The notes under the pieces are model-generated. The model saw nothing but the letters and a program-made list of their open reading frames with translations, was not told the origin of the DNA and made no database searches. 64,000 nucleotides of DNA from Phaeosaccion multiseriatum (lineage: Eukaryota > Ochrophyta, other classes), in NCBI GenBank assembly GCA_965112735.1, contig OZ218961.1:1984001-2048000 (forward strand), read 5' to 3'. This document shows, piece by piece, positions 21,601-39,798 of this stretch. The position numbers and the translations under genes were made by a program. Positions within the stretch are counted from its first letter, which is position 1. Each line of letters starts with the position of its first letter.

Positions 21601-23851
21601 GACGCTTTCTCCTCCATGCGCCCCACCTCCACGCAGTCAGACTCCTCTGAGGGGAGCAGCCCCTTGACTCTCGTCGTGACCAGCAGCTGAAGCCCCGTCC
21701 TGCGGAGCATGCTCAGAACGTCGGCATCCCACACATCGTCTGCAACGCACAAGCATCTCGAGGAGTGCTTATGAACGTGTGTGGCGATCGCAGAAGCAAA
21801 GTCGGAAGCTTCCCGGAAGTGCTGAATATGTTGCGGCCCTTCGTCCGGCAGCCCAAGCCCCACATTCAGACCAAAGTCGTTCATGAGCGTCTGCATCAGC
21901 GACAGGAGCATGTCAGCTTTCCCCTTCTCATCCCCCTCTTCGCCCCCCTCTTGATGCAGCCTCCCCACACGCAGATACAGAATGCCGTTCTTCTTGAACT
22001 GCTTCCGGACGTCGTCCCTCTGAATCACGGCCCGCGCTAGCTCGGACTTGCCCATCCCCCCCGCACCATGGCACACCACCACGGGGAGGAGCGGCTCCTC
22101 CGGAAGCGGCTGCTCCATCTCCGCAATCTCAATGAGTCTTCGCGCTATCTTGTCCTCGATTTCGGCCCTCGGGATGTGCGTTTTGCTGAGACGTGGGTGG
22201 GCTTGGTGCGGAATGGGCGCTTTCTCCCGTTCCTGCCGTTGGGGAGCACGCTGGAGCAACACGGCATTCATCAGACGATTCGTCTCCATTGCCGTGTCCT
22301 TGCTCTCCGTGACGAGACGATTCGTATCCATTGCCCCGCGCTTGCTCTGCGTGACGATTTGCTTCGTCTCCAGTACCGGTGTCATCAAAAAAACAAACAA
22401 ACAAAAAACAACAAAAATGCTCGCCGTGACGATTTGCTTCGTCTCCATTGCCGTGTCCTTGCTCTCCGTGACGATTTGCTTCGTCTCCATTGCCGTGTCC
22501 TTGCTCTCCGTGACGATTTGCTTCGTCTCCATTGCCGTGTCCTTGCTCTCCGTGACGATTTGCTTCGTCTTCATTAACGTGTCCTTGCTCGCCGTGACGA
22601 TTTGCTTCGTCTCCATTGCCGTGTCCTTGCTCTCCGTGACGATTTGCTTCGTCTCCACTAACATGTCATTGCTCTCCGTGACGATTTGATTCGTCTCCAT
22701 TGCCGCGGCGAACACCTGAGAGGCCATGAAGTTGCTCAAAGTCGACTGAAGCTCGCGTCCGAGCTTGTCAATGTTCCCTTGGAGCGTGGAGGTATTCAGG
22801 AATTTACGCCACCAGCTCCCAACCAAGAAGTCTTCCGAGATACCAAACAGTTCTTCCTGCAATGCGTGTAGCGCCTTTTGCAGAGAGCCTCGAATGGTCG
22901 AATCGGCAGCACCTTTTTGCAAACGCCTCATTTTGTCCACAAACCCTGTCATCTCCTCGGCCTGGACCATTTTCTGCACAAGCTGGAGTAGGTCTTGCTT
23001 GGCGGCTTGAAGCTGCTCCTGCTTCAACCAAAGCCCAAACAGAAGGTCGAAGGCCGGCCCGATGCCTGGCACCTCCTGGGCGAACTTGTTGGTCACCTCA
23101 AGCACAACGCTGAGAGCCTGTCCGAACAGGACAGGGGAGCTGTCCAGCGTTGCCAGCGTTTGGATCAAGCGAGGAGCGCTGTCATTCGTTGATATCATGC
23201 TAGCGAAGTACTTCTCGGCAGCTGTGGCCGTGTGCTCTCCCTCGGCAGCAGGGAACTCCAATCTCCACGTTTCCACGTCAAAACTGCGGTCGTTCGTGGA
23301 CACAGAGGCTGAGATAAGCACCAGGCAACCTTGCTTCGGGATTCTTCTGCTCGGAAACACCTGCCAAGGGTTGGTCAAGAGGCAGGCACACAACATACAA
23401 AGCGAGTGCATCAGCCAGTGACACTTCATTTGAGAGGGGGCTTACAGAGAAGGGGGTGGTGGTGTAGGCTATGTGCAGAGAGAAGGTAGCCGAGGGAGGC
23501 CACTCAAGCTGAAGAGGCGCTGTAGTTGGAAAGAGCGGTAAGTGCGAGCAGGGGAGGGAGGAAGGGCGGCAAGGACTGCAGGCAGGGCCTCACCTGGATA
23601 AGATCTTGCAGTGGCATCACTTTCAGGTCCTGTGTGGTCCCACGTTTGGTCTGGCTTTTCCTTCTCCAGAGCTTAGTAGATCCGTCAACGAGGTGCAGTG
23701 TTCGTGTTTTGTCCGTCTTTCCGCTCGCCGCCGTCTTCCGCACCTCCACACCTTTCTCGGATTCCAGAGCCTCCTTAAATCTAACCACATCCCCATCCTG
23801 AGCACCTCCTGTCCCTGCTCCTCCCGCATCCTGGACCAGCGCTGGCTGCAT
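18666..23851 (-). CDS. PH-like / NB-ARC / TPR receptor-like protein, copy B
   Basis: Exons 23851-23594 and 23360-18666 (phase 0) give about 1650 residues, with the same domain order as copy A. The PH-like part, P-loop GAGGMGKS (about residue 516), CLCVADDVWD, LLVTTRV and ARC/winged-helix segments are nearly identical to copy A. The size difference of 113 residues is fully explained by five extra 14-residue linker repeats (70), one extra TPR (42) and one residue in the PH region. The TPR array has about 16.5 units from about residue 953. It includes a run of nearly identical HLARSYSNLGTLLSDQ units (19530-19930) that points to recent local amplification. It lies directly downstream of the intact ligase on the same strand. 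The function is inferred to be ligand-sensing and is not demonstrated. Confidence 0.9.
18690..20750. repeat. 126-bp TPR-coding tandem array, copy B
   Basis: About 16.5 units of 126 bases. Unit order cannot be aligned one-to-one with copy A, although the flanking NB-ARC DNA is almost identical. This indicates unequal exchange or gene conversion inside the array. Confidence 0.95.
22275..22705. repeat. 42-bp linker repeat array, copy B
   Basis: Seven METKQIVTESKDTA-type units precede the hydrophobic insert (SIFVVFCLFVFLMTPV) and about three follow it. Copy A has two before the insert. The GTCTCCATTGCCGTGTCCTT core (plus strand) repeats almost exactly. Confidence 0.92.
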
Positions 23852-24947
23852 CCGTGCCGCTTATCAGCCCGTGCTGCTGCCCTCCTTCAACTGAGCAGCA
23901 CCATGGCAGCACCCTTTGGAAGAAGGGAAGGGGAGAAAAAAAGAAAGAAAGAACGAACGGCCCAGGCCCAGGCGGATACGGTGAGAAACGATGCAGAGGG
24001 TAAAAGCTAATAATAGTCAAGACAAGGCTGACTGCGACTTTGGGGTTGCTAATACCTTGTCAATGCCTCTATCCTATCCTATGTGTGTGTTTTTTCCGTG
24101 TCAGAGATCCTACTACTTCCGGGGGTACGATCGTACGAAACAGCCGAGATTCAACCTCTGTTTCGAGATGTCCACCTACCTTTGGCAACACAAGAAGCAG
24201 GCCTCTCGGGCCGGCCAGAAATAGGAAACAGGCCGCCGCGGCGCTAGTCGTGGGGTTCTCTGACTCTCTGACAGCAGCCACGCATGCTGCATGCTCCACC
24301 GCCGCTCGGCTGCTCATCGGCATGCCTTGCCCAAGTAGCAAAAGCCGCTTGGGGGGGGGGCCTGTGTGTGGCCCTGCCTGACCCTTTGCACATGGCTGCG
24401 CTCCAGTGGACTGCCTCACAAATAAAGTGCCCGTCATATTACAACATTACTCTGCGTCTCAGCCTATCCCTTGCTCAGTGACTCCCTCGGTATGAGCTAC
24501 GAGCACTTGGGGGGACTGGGAAGCGCTGCTTGTCGTTTGTTTGGGGTGGGGAGACGAAGCATCAATGTCAATAGGGCCCCAGCAAGCCAGCGGGCCAATG
24601 ACTTGAAGGCCGCGGCGCCGCGGTGCCGGGAGGTGGCTCGATGCTGCACTCGCTCGGTACGCGAAGGGTTCCAAGGGACATGCGCTCCAGTCGTAGCTAC
24701 GGTGGCGATTGGCCTGTGGCACGGCCTTCCTCCCTCCCTCCCTCTCTCCCACCCCTCTGCCTACCTTCCTCCATCGAACGCCCCGAAGCAACCCCTCGCT
24801 CTGCCAAGTGCGTGCCGCTGGCTGTACCACGTACCACCAACTGGCAGGCTGTATCACCAACGGAAGTACACCCGCCTCTACCCCTCCCCCGTCCAGCCAG
24901 CGGCACGCACTTGGCAGGCTGTATCACCAACGGAAGTACACCCGCCT
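23852..24947. other. Spacer between intact ligase and receptor gene B
   Basis: This is the same spacer as 14848-15871, holding the ligase 3' flank and receptor upstream region. It differs by small indels and by a 70-base complex insertion at 24895-24964 that contains an inverted and a direct copy of neighbouring sequence. No gene is seen. Confidence 0.65.
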
Positions 24948-30671
<5,724 letters not shown>

Positions 30672-31456
30672 CGAGCGTACCAAGAGAGGCGCCTATGTCT
30701 GTTCTAGTGAAAGTCCATCCTCCATAGAGCCGACCACAAGAGAAGAGAGGGAAGGACGAGAAGAAAATCGGAAAAGGGGTGGATGTAGAGCTTTGGTAGG
30801 AGAGTCACAGATTGCCCCCTCGGGTTCCTACCGGGACTAAACCTCTTCCAGAGAACACACTCTTAAAGAGAAAATTGTGTAGTGTGTGGGCTACCAATCA
30901 ACCCCGGTAAGGGTCTAGATGGTCTGAGAGAAACTTGTAGGACGGACGTGTTGATGCACCAGTTGCAGCGGCATCTGAGGAGGCGAGGCGGAGCTCTGTC
31001 AAAGCGGGATGGTTTTATTCCCTCTCTGAAACATCACCCTTGTCTCTCCGCCTTGCTGCCAACCCTTCCTCCTATTGAAGCCGTGGTGTTGATCTGATGA
31101 ATGGCTTGCAACTTTTGGTGTCGATTAAGCCTGCCGGTGCCGCGGGAAGCCACCTACCTGCTAACGGGTACTGCTTGATAACACAGGGGGGCATATTGTC
31201 TGCTTGTCTGAGTTTATTTTACGCCTCTTGCTCCCCCATTGCTTTGACTTCTACTCCTCTCCCTGCTCACCAAGGATTTCTCGGCCCATACCCATCCCCC
31301 TCCCTGCCCGCCCCAAAGAAACCACAACACCGCAGCACTGGACTTGGGCACAGAGAGAGAGACAGCGAGAGGGAGAGAAAGCGGCAACCAGGCCTAGGCC
31401 AGGCCTTCGTGTCTGTAGAGGCATAAGAGCATAAGAAGGGAGGGAAAGGGGGAGTG
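30672..31456. promoter_or_regulatory. Divergent upstream region of ligase (-) and Rpt3 (+)
   Basis: The 785 bases between the two start codons must hold both promoters. No TATA box or other element can be assigned with confidence. There is no convincing reading frame in it. Confidence 0.5.
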
Positions 31457-33070
31457 ATGGCGGCTGCGGCGGTAGCGGCCGCACCAAAGGTAAGAACACG
31501 GAGGCGTTGACGGCGGCAGCAGCCGCGGCAGCAGATTTGGGCTCACCGGTGCTAGCGACGGAGTATGAGTGCTCTCATGTGCATAGTCAGGCTCTTGCCC
31601 GATCACCGAGGGAGGCATGGGAGGGGGAAGGGGGTAGGGGGGTTCAGTGACCTGAGACAGAAGCGGGTCATCTGTCTGCTGCCTCCGCGGCGATGCCACT
31701 TGCATGTGCTCCAGTGAGCGGCAGATGGTCTCCCCTCTCTCCCGCAGAGGAGGGGGGCTGGGTTCGGCCCACTCGCTCCCCTCCCTGTGGTCTGCACCGC
31801 CCCCCCCCCCCCTTCGCTGTGTGCTTCTCTCTCTCTCTTCGCTGTGTGCTTCTCTCTCTCTCTCTGTTGCGATGGGGTTGACCCTACTTCTTCTCCCTTG
31901 GCCCTTGACCCTTGACCCTTCGCCACTCCCCATACCTGCACTACCCTTGCCCGTGCCGCCCCATGGCATGACGTTTCAGGTGTCGTTTGCCATGGACGTG
32001 GCGGACGACGTCACAGCCTCGGTGGAGGACCAACACGCCAAGGACGATTACGTGCGCCTCAAGACGCTGCAGCAGCATCTCGAGTTCCTCGATATTCAGG
32101 AGGAGTACATTAAGGTTCGTGCATTGCATGGGTCAAGGGCACTCAATATCGATATCTATATCGATATCTATGTCGATACAGGATCGATAGTATCGCGTAC
32201 GTACGATACCGTCCCGTCCAACCAACTACTCAGCAAACCACCCAACCCACCAACCAACCAACCCACCCACCAACCCACCACACCAACCAACCACCAACCA
32301 ACCAATCAACCCACCAACCAACCCACCACCACCCCGACTACCCTACCACCCCAACCCCCTCTGTACTCAGGACGAGATGAAGAACCTCAAGCGGGAGCTG
32401 ATCCGCGCCAAGGAGGAGATCAAGCGCATCCAGTCCGTGCCCCTCGTCATTGGGCAGTTCAACGAGATGATCGATGCCAACTACGGTATCGTGGGCAGTA
32501 CTGCAGGGTACGTGTCATGTTGTAAGGTTACGTATAGTTGTGTAAGGTACTTGCGGAAGGGTCTCTTGTCGACTGCTTCCTTCCTTCCTCCCTCCCTTCC
32601 TTCCTTCCTTCCTTCCTTCCTTCCTTCCTTCCTTCCTTCGTCGCTCAACCTAGGCTCAGTATCTCTCTCGGCTGACGGCTGGACTCCTTTCTTTCCTCCT
32701 TCATCACTTCCTTCCTTTATATTCACCCTTCCTTGATTCATCTCCTCCCTTCCTTCCTTCCTTCCTTCCTTCCTTCCTTCCTTCCTTCCTTCCTTCCTTC
32801 CTTCCTTCCTTCCTTCCTCCCTTTAGGTCGAATTATTTTGTGCGCATCCTGTCCACGCTCGACAGAGAGGCTCTCAAGCCCAACACCAGGTACACTCAAA
32901 CTCAAACTCAAACTAGGGGAATGGGTGGGGCAAGTGCCCGTATCGCTCACAACACGAGGGGAGAAGGAATGGGGAAGGAAGGAGGGAAGGAGGGGGTAAC
33001 GGACACATCGAGGCGTCCTTTCTCTATCTCTCTCTCTGTGTCTCTCTCTCTCTCTCCCTCTCTCTCTCTT

Positions 33071-33141
<71 letters not shown>

Positions 33142-33176
33142 TTCTCTCTCTCCTTCCTCTCTCTCTCTCTTTCTCT

Positions 33177-33224
<48 letters not shown>

Positions 33225-35948
33225 ATCTCCCTTCCTTTCCCGTCGTTTCCTCTCTCGATCGCGGCGCCTTGACGCTCTCCCTCCCCCCCTTCTGCTCCTG
33301 CCCCTGCTTCTAATCTGATCGTCCTTGGGCGTGATTGGGTGTCATATCAGTGTGGCCCTGCACCGCCACAGCCACAGCGTCGTGGAGATTTTGCCCCCAG
33401 AGAGCGACAGTACCATCCAGGTTGGTTAGGCCGTGCCTCTGTGCGTATATATATATTATGTAGATGGTGTGTATATATATGTATGTACACATATATACAT
33501 GTGTGTGTGCGTGTGCCTGGTGTGGAAGGGCTCACTGCCTCACGGACAGTCAGACTCTATCGATAGTTCCTTTGTCTTTCACCCCCCACTCCTCTTGTCT
33601 GCCAACCTCTGCCTCTCTGTCTCTGTGTCTCCCTGCCCTGCCCCCCCTATACCTCGCCTGACGTTTCCCTTGCCTTCACTCTGGTCACACCTGGTGTTCG
33701 CCTTTCCTCCCCTCCCCTCTGTGCTGTTTCCTTCCTCCTATGCTTGTGCTTGTGCCGTCCTCTCCTCTTCACCGCACTTGTAACTGCACTTGTTCATTCA
33801 GCTCATGCAAAAGAAGCCCGACATTACGTACCGCGACATCGGCGGTAACGACATGCAAAAGCAAGAGGTCAAGGAGGCCGTGGAGCTGCCCCTCACACAC
33901 TTCGAGCTCTACAAGCAGATCGGAATAGACCCTCCCAGGGGGGTGCTGCTATGGGGACCCCCGGGGACAGGTGTGTGTGTACGTGTGTGTGTGCGCGTGT
34001 GCGTATGTGTGACCCCATCCACCGTTGTGCACTGTGTGTGTGTTCGCGTGCGTGTGTGCATGTCCGTGTGTGCATGTGTGTGTGCGTGTGTGTGCGTGCG
34101 TGCGTGCGCGTTTGCGTGACCTCATTCACCCCTTTATGTGTTGTGTGGTGCTCCCCTTCCCAGGCAAGACGATGATGGCCAAAGCCGTGGCCAACGCGAC
34201 GACAGCATCCTTCATATCTGTGGTGGGGTCGGAGTTCGTTCAAAAGTATCTTGGGGAGGGTCCACGAATGGTCCGCGATGTGTTCAGGTGAGCGGACGGA
34301 TAATCGGCCTTAGTAGGCTAGAGGAGCTGAGAGACAGAGGGAGGGAGAGAGGGAGGGGGGGAGGGAGGGAGAGAAGGAGGGAGAGAGGGAGGGAGAGAGG
34401 GAGGAAGAAATGGATGGTCCTCAGTCAGCAGAAATGGATGGTCCTCAGTCAGCAGAAATGGATGGTCCTCACTCAGTCAGCAGAAATGGATGTGGGGGTG
34501 CGGGGGGTGCTCCGCCCCTCTCTCCACTAACATCAATTTCTCTCTCTCCGTCTCTTGCCTCCCTCCCTCCTCCCTCCCTCCCTCACTCTCTCTCTCTCTC
34601 TCTCTCTTTCTCTCTTTCTCTCCCTCCCTCCCTCCCTCCCTCCTCCCTCCCTGCCCTTTTCTCTCGTTCTCTCCCTTCTCTCTCCATCTCCCTCGATCCC
34701 CCCTCTCCCTATCTTTGTGGGTGTTTCTATGCGTGCGTCCGACAGACTCGCGCGTGAGAACAGCCCATCTGTGATCTTCATCGACGAGATCGACGCCATC
34801 GCCACCAAGCGGTAAGAGCAACAGCAAGAGCGACGGAGAGAGAGAGATCGTGTGATCCCCCCCTCCCCTCCTCCGTACTCAACTTGGTCCCCTCCTCTCC
34901 CCTCCTCTCTTCTCCTCTCATCCCATCTCCCCTCCTCTCCTGGACTGCTGCCCCGCTCTTATCCTCTCCTCTCCTCTCATGTCCCTGGACTGCTCCGCTC
35001 CTTTTTTTTTCTTCTTGGCGTAACTGTGCTGTGCTGTGCTGACGTCATCGCGTTGGTCTTCCTCAGATTCGATGCGCAGACGGGAGCAGACAGGGAGGTG
35101 CAGCGCATTCTGCTGGAGCTGCTGAATCAGATGGACGGGTTCGATCAAAGCACCAATGTAAAGGTGATTATGGCCACCAACCGCGCCGACACGCTGGACC
35201 CTGCTCTGCTGCGACCGGGCAGACTCGACAGGAAGATTGAGTTCCCAAATCCGGACAGGTGAGGGAAGCAGACGGAGGGAAGCAGACGGAGGGCAGGGAG
35301 GGGAGGGGAGGGGAGGGGAGGGGAGGGGAGGGGAGGGGAGGCAAGTGGGGAGTTGAGGGGAAGAGAGGGAGGAGGGGAGGGGGGGAGAGGAGGGAAAGGA
35401 GGAGAGGGAAGGAGGGCACTACGACGCGTGTTGTAGAGGAGGATAGTCGGGTAGTCATCTCATCTCTCTCTCTGTTCTCACTCTTGGCCTATTTAGCTGT
35501 GGTGTATGACACTTGCCTCCTCCCCTGACGGGGGGGGGGGGGGGTCTCCTTCCGCGGCCACTGACAGACCTGTGTGTTGCTGTCTTCTCTCCATGTCCAC
35601 GAACTTATTGGCGGTCCTTTTACCAACCTTTTACGTGCTCTAATCAATCGGACGTACTCTCTCTGTCTCTCTGTCTCCTCTCTCTCCCCTCAGACGACAG
35701 AAGCGCCTTGTGTTCGCTGCGTGTACGGCCAAGATGAATCTGCACGAGGAGGTGAGTGTGTCATCTTCTCGCTCATTCTCTCTCTCTCTCCCTCTCTCTC
35801 TCGTGCACTCTCTATCTGCCTCTCTCTCTTCTCTTCTTTCGCTCCTTTTCTGTAACCCCCCCTCCCCCCTGTCTCTCTGCCCGGGCCTCTTCTCTTTGTC
35901 CTCCCCGCTTTCTCTCACAACCCCTCTCTCTCTCCCGATGCCCGTATG

Positions 35949-36007
<59 letters not shown>

Positions 36008-36952
36008 CTCTCTCCTCTCTTTCCCTCTCTCTCCCTCCCTCTGTCTCTCTCTCTCTCTCTCTCTCCCTCCTCTCTCTTTTTCCCTCTCTCTCCCTCTCTC
36101 TCGCTCGCTCCTTATATCTCTTGTCTCTCTCCCACTCTCTCTCTCTGTCTATCCCTCCGCCCCTGTCTCCCACTCCCTTTGGACCCCCCCCTCCAGGTGG
36201 ATCTGGAGGATTACGTGAACCGCCCCGAAAAGATTAGCGCAGCGGACATCGGAGCCATCGCACAGGAGGCAGGCCTGCAGGTCAGTGTCAGTTTCAGTTT
36301 GAGATTGTGAGGGCATTTTTTTGCCCCACACTCGGGCGTACAACACGCGTGCATTGCCATCGTTTGGGGCTTTGCTCTCTACCTCTCCTTCCTTCCCCCT
36401 CCCTTGCGCTCCACCTCTTCTCTCCCTCTACTCCTTTCCTTCGCTCCCTCTACTCCCTTGCTCTCTACCTCTCCTTCCTTCCCCCTCCCTTGCGCTCCAC
36501 CTCTTCTCTCCCTCTACTCCTTTCCTTCCCTCCCTCTACTCCCTTGCGCTCTACCTCTCCTCCCTTCCCCCTCCCTTGCGCTCCACCTCTTCTCTCCTTC
36601 TACTCCCTTGCTCTCTACCTCTCCTTCCTTCCCTCTACTCCCTTGCTCTCTACCTCTCCTTCCCTCCCTCTACTCCCTTGCTCTCTACCTCTCCTTCCCT
36701 CCCTCTATCCCCTTGGGTGTCTCCCTGTCTCCGTCCCTCTTTGCCCATCTCCTTCACACCTCTTCCTCCATCTATCTCACATTTCAATGCCTTTGCCTGC
36801 CTCCCTCCCCCCCTTCAATGCATTGCTCATACATTGCTTGTGCCCAGGCCGTACGCAACAACCGTTATGTGGTGCTGGGGAAGGACTTGGACAAGGCGTA
36901 CAAGAAGCACGTCAACAAGGCTGACAAGGAGCACCTCTTCTACTCCATGTAG
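31457..36952 (+). CDS. RPT3: 26S proteasome regulatory ATPase subunit Rpt3
   Basis: Twelve exons: 31457-31489, 31980-32114, 32371-32507, 32827-32889, 33351-33420, 33802-33970, 34164-34287, 34746-34811, 35067-35258, 35694-35751, 36197-36280, 36848-36952, giving 411 residues. An N-terminal coiled coil ([20 protein letters not shown]) and OB-like part precede the AAA+ module. That module has [10 protein letters not shown], Walker A GPPGTGKT (split by an intron), Walker [11 protein letters not shown] and [10 protein letters not shown]. An Arg-finger region [15 protein letters not shown] follows. [30 protein letters not shown] near the C-terminus is characteristic of Rpt3 rather than other Rpts. 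Rpt1-6 form the hexameric unfoldase of the 19S particle and thread substrates into the 20S core. The first exon encodes only [11 protein letters not shown]. The last residues are HLFYSM, so the usual HbYX tail is shifted by one residue. Several introns are CT or GT arrays. Confidence 0.96.
32580..32822. repeat. (TTCC)n arrays in Rpt3 intron 3
   Basis: Two TTCC tracts (about 32578-32640 and 32745-32820) flank 100 bases of unique sequence. The second runs to within four bases of the acceptor and serves as its polypyrimidine tract. Confidence 0.93.
33020..33240. repeat. (CT)n polypyrimidine array in Rpt3 intron 4
   Basis: About 200 bases of CTCTCT with TTTCTC and GTCTC interruptions. Similar CT arrays lie in introns at 34560-34630 and 35950-36125. 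Confidence 0.93.
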
Positions 36953-37630
36953 GCGTCCTGTAGGCCTCCTGTAGGCGTCCTGTAGGCGTCCTGTAGGTGT
37001 CCTGTAGGCCTCCTGTAGGCCTCCATGTAGGCCTCCTGTAGGCCTCCTGTAGGGCTCTGATAGGACTCCAAATGGAGAGAGAGAGAGAGAGCGAGAGAGA
37101 AGGCTCCGAATGGAGAGCGGCAGGGCCCTGAATGTCGACTCGACTTTGCCTTTTGTGTGGTGTATGTAGGCAGAGTGCGTGGATGGCCCTGTGCCTTCAT
37201 TGTATCGACTGTGGAGTAGAAAGGGCAGAGGGCAATCAATAATTGCAAAGGGCCGATCACAAAATACTATTGAAAATATACGTGTTCTATCAGTCGTCGT
37301 CGACTTTCGACAGTTCCGCTTCCATCCACCCCGGGGTGTTGCTGCTTCCCCACTGCTACCCTACTGCTACACTACTGCTAATAGCGCTGCTACACTCTAA
37401 TGCACTGCTGCTGATACATCACATGTGTGGTGGTGGTGGTGGAAAAAGCCCCCTCCAACAACACTTCCTCACGGCCCCCTCCAGCAAAGGCGCTTCCAAA
37501 CGATGCTTCCATAATTTTCTTACGACAGTGGTACTGGTGCAGTTACGTAAGATGCTTACGTAAGCTGCTTACGTATGTGTCACTGGTGCAGTAACATAAG
37601 ATGCTTACGTAAGCTGCTTACGTAAACTGC
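36953..37630. other. Convergent intergenic region of Rpt3 and the LRR gene
   Basis: It starts with a GTAGGCGTCCTGTAGGCCTCC minisatellite (36950-37065, about ten 10-11-base units, overlapping the Rpt3 stop), then a GAGAGA run. Near the LRR stop codon (37530-37640) are repeated TACGTAAG/CTTACGTA palindromes, within two larger units beginning ACTGGTGCAGT. It probably holds both 3' UTRs. No gene is seen. Confidence 0.7.
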
Positions 37631-38581
37631 TTACGTATGTGCCGCTGGTGCGGGAGCAAGGCCGTCCAACAAGGCCCTCACGGCCTCCTCTGAGAGCGTC
37701 CCGTACAAGCCAAGCCCCTCTTCATTTGGGACTCCGAGTAGGCATGCACCTGTCTTCCACTTCTCGCGGAGAGCAGGGTCCAGGCGGCAGCCCTTCTTCT
37801 CGTCGGAACTGTATGTTACAACGAGGTGACCGTCTGTCGGCAGCCCCACCTGTTGGTGATACGGGGAGGTGTAGGGTAAGGTGGGTGGAGGGGTGGGTGT
37901 TGAGATGGGGAGAAGTGTAAGAGAGAAAAGAGGGGAAAGGCCGGATGAGAGGCTATGATGCATGTGTGCTCCTGACCACTTATGACTTCTCATACCACAC
38001 CCGCTACCCACCCATTGACTTACTACTCACCCATTGACTTATTACGACCGTATCCCATTGACTTACTACTACCCACCGTCCACTATCCACACCACCCACC
38101 ACCCACCTCGTCCCACTATTCCCTTCTCACATGTTGTAATCGCGCTGGTGTAACCCATTGACTTACTACACCCCCCACCCCTCACCCCCACTACTCCCTA
38201 CTCACATGTTGGTACTCGCTGGTGTAGCCCTCTGACCAGCTCTCCGGCAAGTCCCATCCAAAGATGAACTGGTGCTGCAGAGGGTCGCTCTTACGCGAGA
38301 ACCTGTTAGTTGGTAGGAACGTAGTAGAAGGCAAGAAGCCCAATGATTGTCGGTGAAGTACGTCAGTTGGTAGTACGTAGGATGTCACAAGAGTGTGGCT
38401 GGCCGGGCAGAAGTCTACAGAGGTGTACTGGGCTCAGTGGGTGGAGATTTCGCTGGCAGGCAAGTTCCCCAGCAGCAGCGACAGTTGGTTGACTAGCCGG
38501 TCCAAAAAGATGAAAGCTTGTTTACACACAAACACACGCTCACACGTACACACACACACGCACACACACATACACATACAC

Positions 38582-38679
<98 letters not shown>

Positions 38680-39755
38680 CTGGTTGAGGAAGTTGGTGCC
38701 CGGCTCCTTGACGGCAAGGTCGGTCAACAGCTGCCCCATACGGCGGTGGTCGCTCTGTCGAAAGTCGAGGTCGTACGTAATGTCGGCCTTGTAAGGGTTG
38801 AACACGTTGAGCCAGCCCAGCCGCTGGTACACAGAGTGCCTGTTGGTTGATCAGTTGGTTCACAGTTGGCAGTTGGATAGTTTTCAATGTCAGTTATGTG
38901 ATATGCTCACAGTTTCAGTTCAGGTGACCCCTTTCACGTACCCAACGTGACATAATATCGATTCTCTCTTCTCACCCATATGCTTCCATATATGTCTATA
39001 TGCCTATACATGTAAAGCCAAAGCACTACAATAGCCAATCTCTAAAATGAAATATGTATATGCCACGCTAACTCCACTTGACCCACACACTTTCAGTTTC
39101 AGTTTCTTAAGGTGACTCCTAGCAAGCCCAGATGAATCTCTCCACTTGCACTTGAACTTGCACTTGAACTTGCACTTGCCTGCTCTCGTTGTCGACACAG
39201 CACTCCAGCACCGTATCAAAGTTGTCCAAGTCGGTGACTCTGCTAAACAGAGACACGATCAAGTCCTCCCGCAGCTTGCAGTGACTGCCGCCACTACTAC
39301 TGGTGCTTGTGCTGCCGCTCGTATTACTATTAGTGCCGTTACTTGGACTGTGACTGGCATTACTGGCATTACTGGCATTACTGTCGTTACTGCCAGTACC
39401 AGTTCCAGTGCTGTGGCCCGTGCCAGCCGTGGCGGGGAAGCTCTCTGCCAATCGCCGCACCTGTGGTTGATTCGTTGACATGATACAAAAGATGGCAGAT
39501 GATGGAAGAAAGGAAGGTGTGGTGAGGTCATAAAACAAACAAGGATGCTCCACAAGGATGGGGAGAAAGAATGGGGACAGATAAGAGGAACAGATGTGCA
39601 ACGCCACCACCCTAACCCACCACTCCATGCAGTACAGCAGTCAGTCAGTCAGTCAGTCAGTCAGTCAGTCAGTCAGTCAGTCAGTCAGTCAGTCAGTCAG
39701 TCAGTCAGTCAGTCAGTCAGTCAGTCAGTCAGTCAGTCAGTCAGTCAGTCAGTCA

Positions 39756-39798
<43 letters not shown>

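Noticed and set aside
31700-31990. Rpt3 starting at the ATG at 31968 or 31992
   Set aside because: An exon at 31457-31489 (ATG, 11 codons, GTAAGA donor) joins in phase 0 to the acceptor at 31979. This gives an ordinary N-terminus, though a start at 31992 remains possible.
38395-38525. Possible extra LRR-gene exon (FIFLDRLVNQLSLLLGNLPASEIS), which would need read-through of a TGA
   Set aside because: The flanking exons (38678 and 38302) join directly in phase 2. The insert has an in-frame stop and no matching donor and acceptor. Recoding is not needed.
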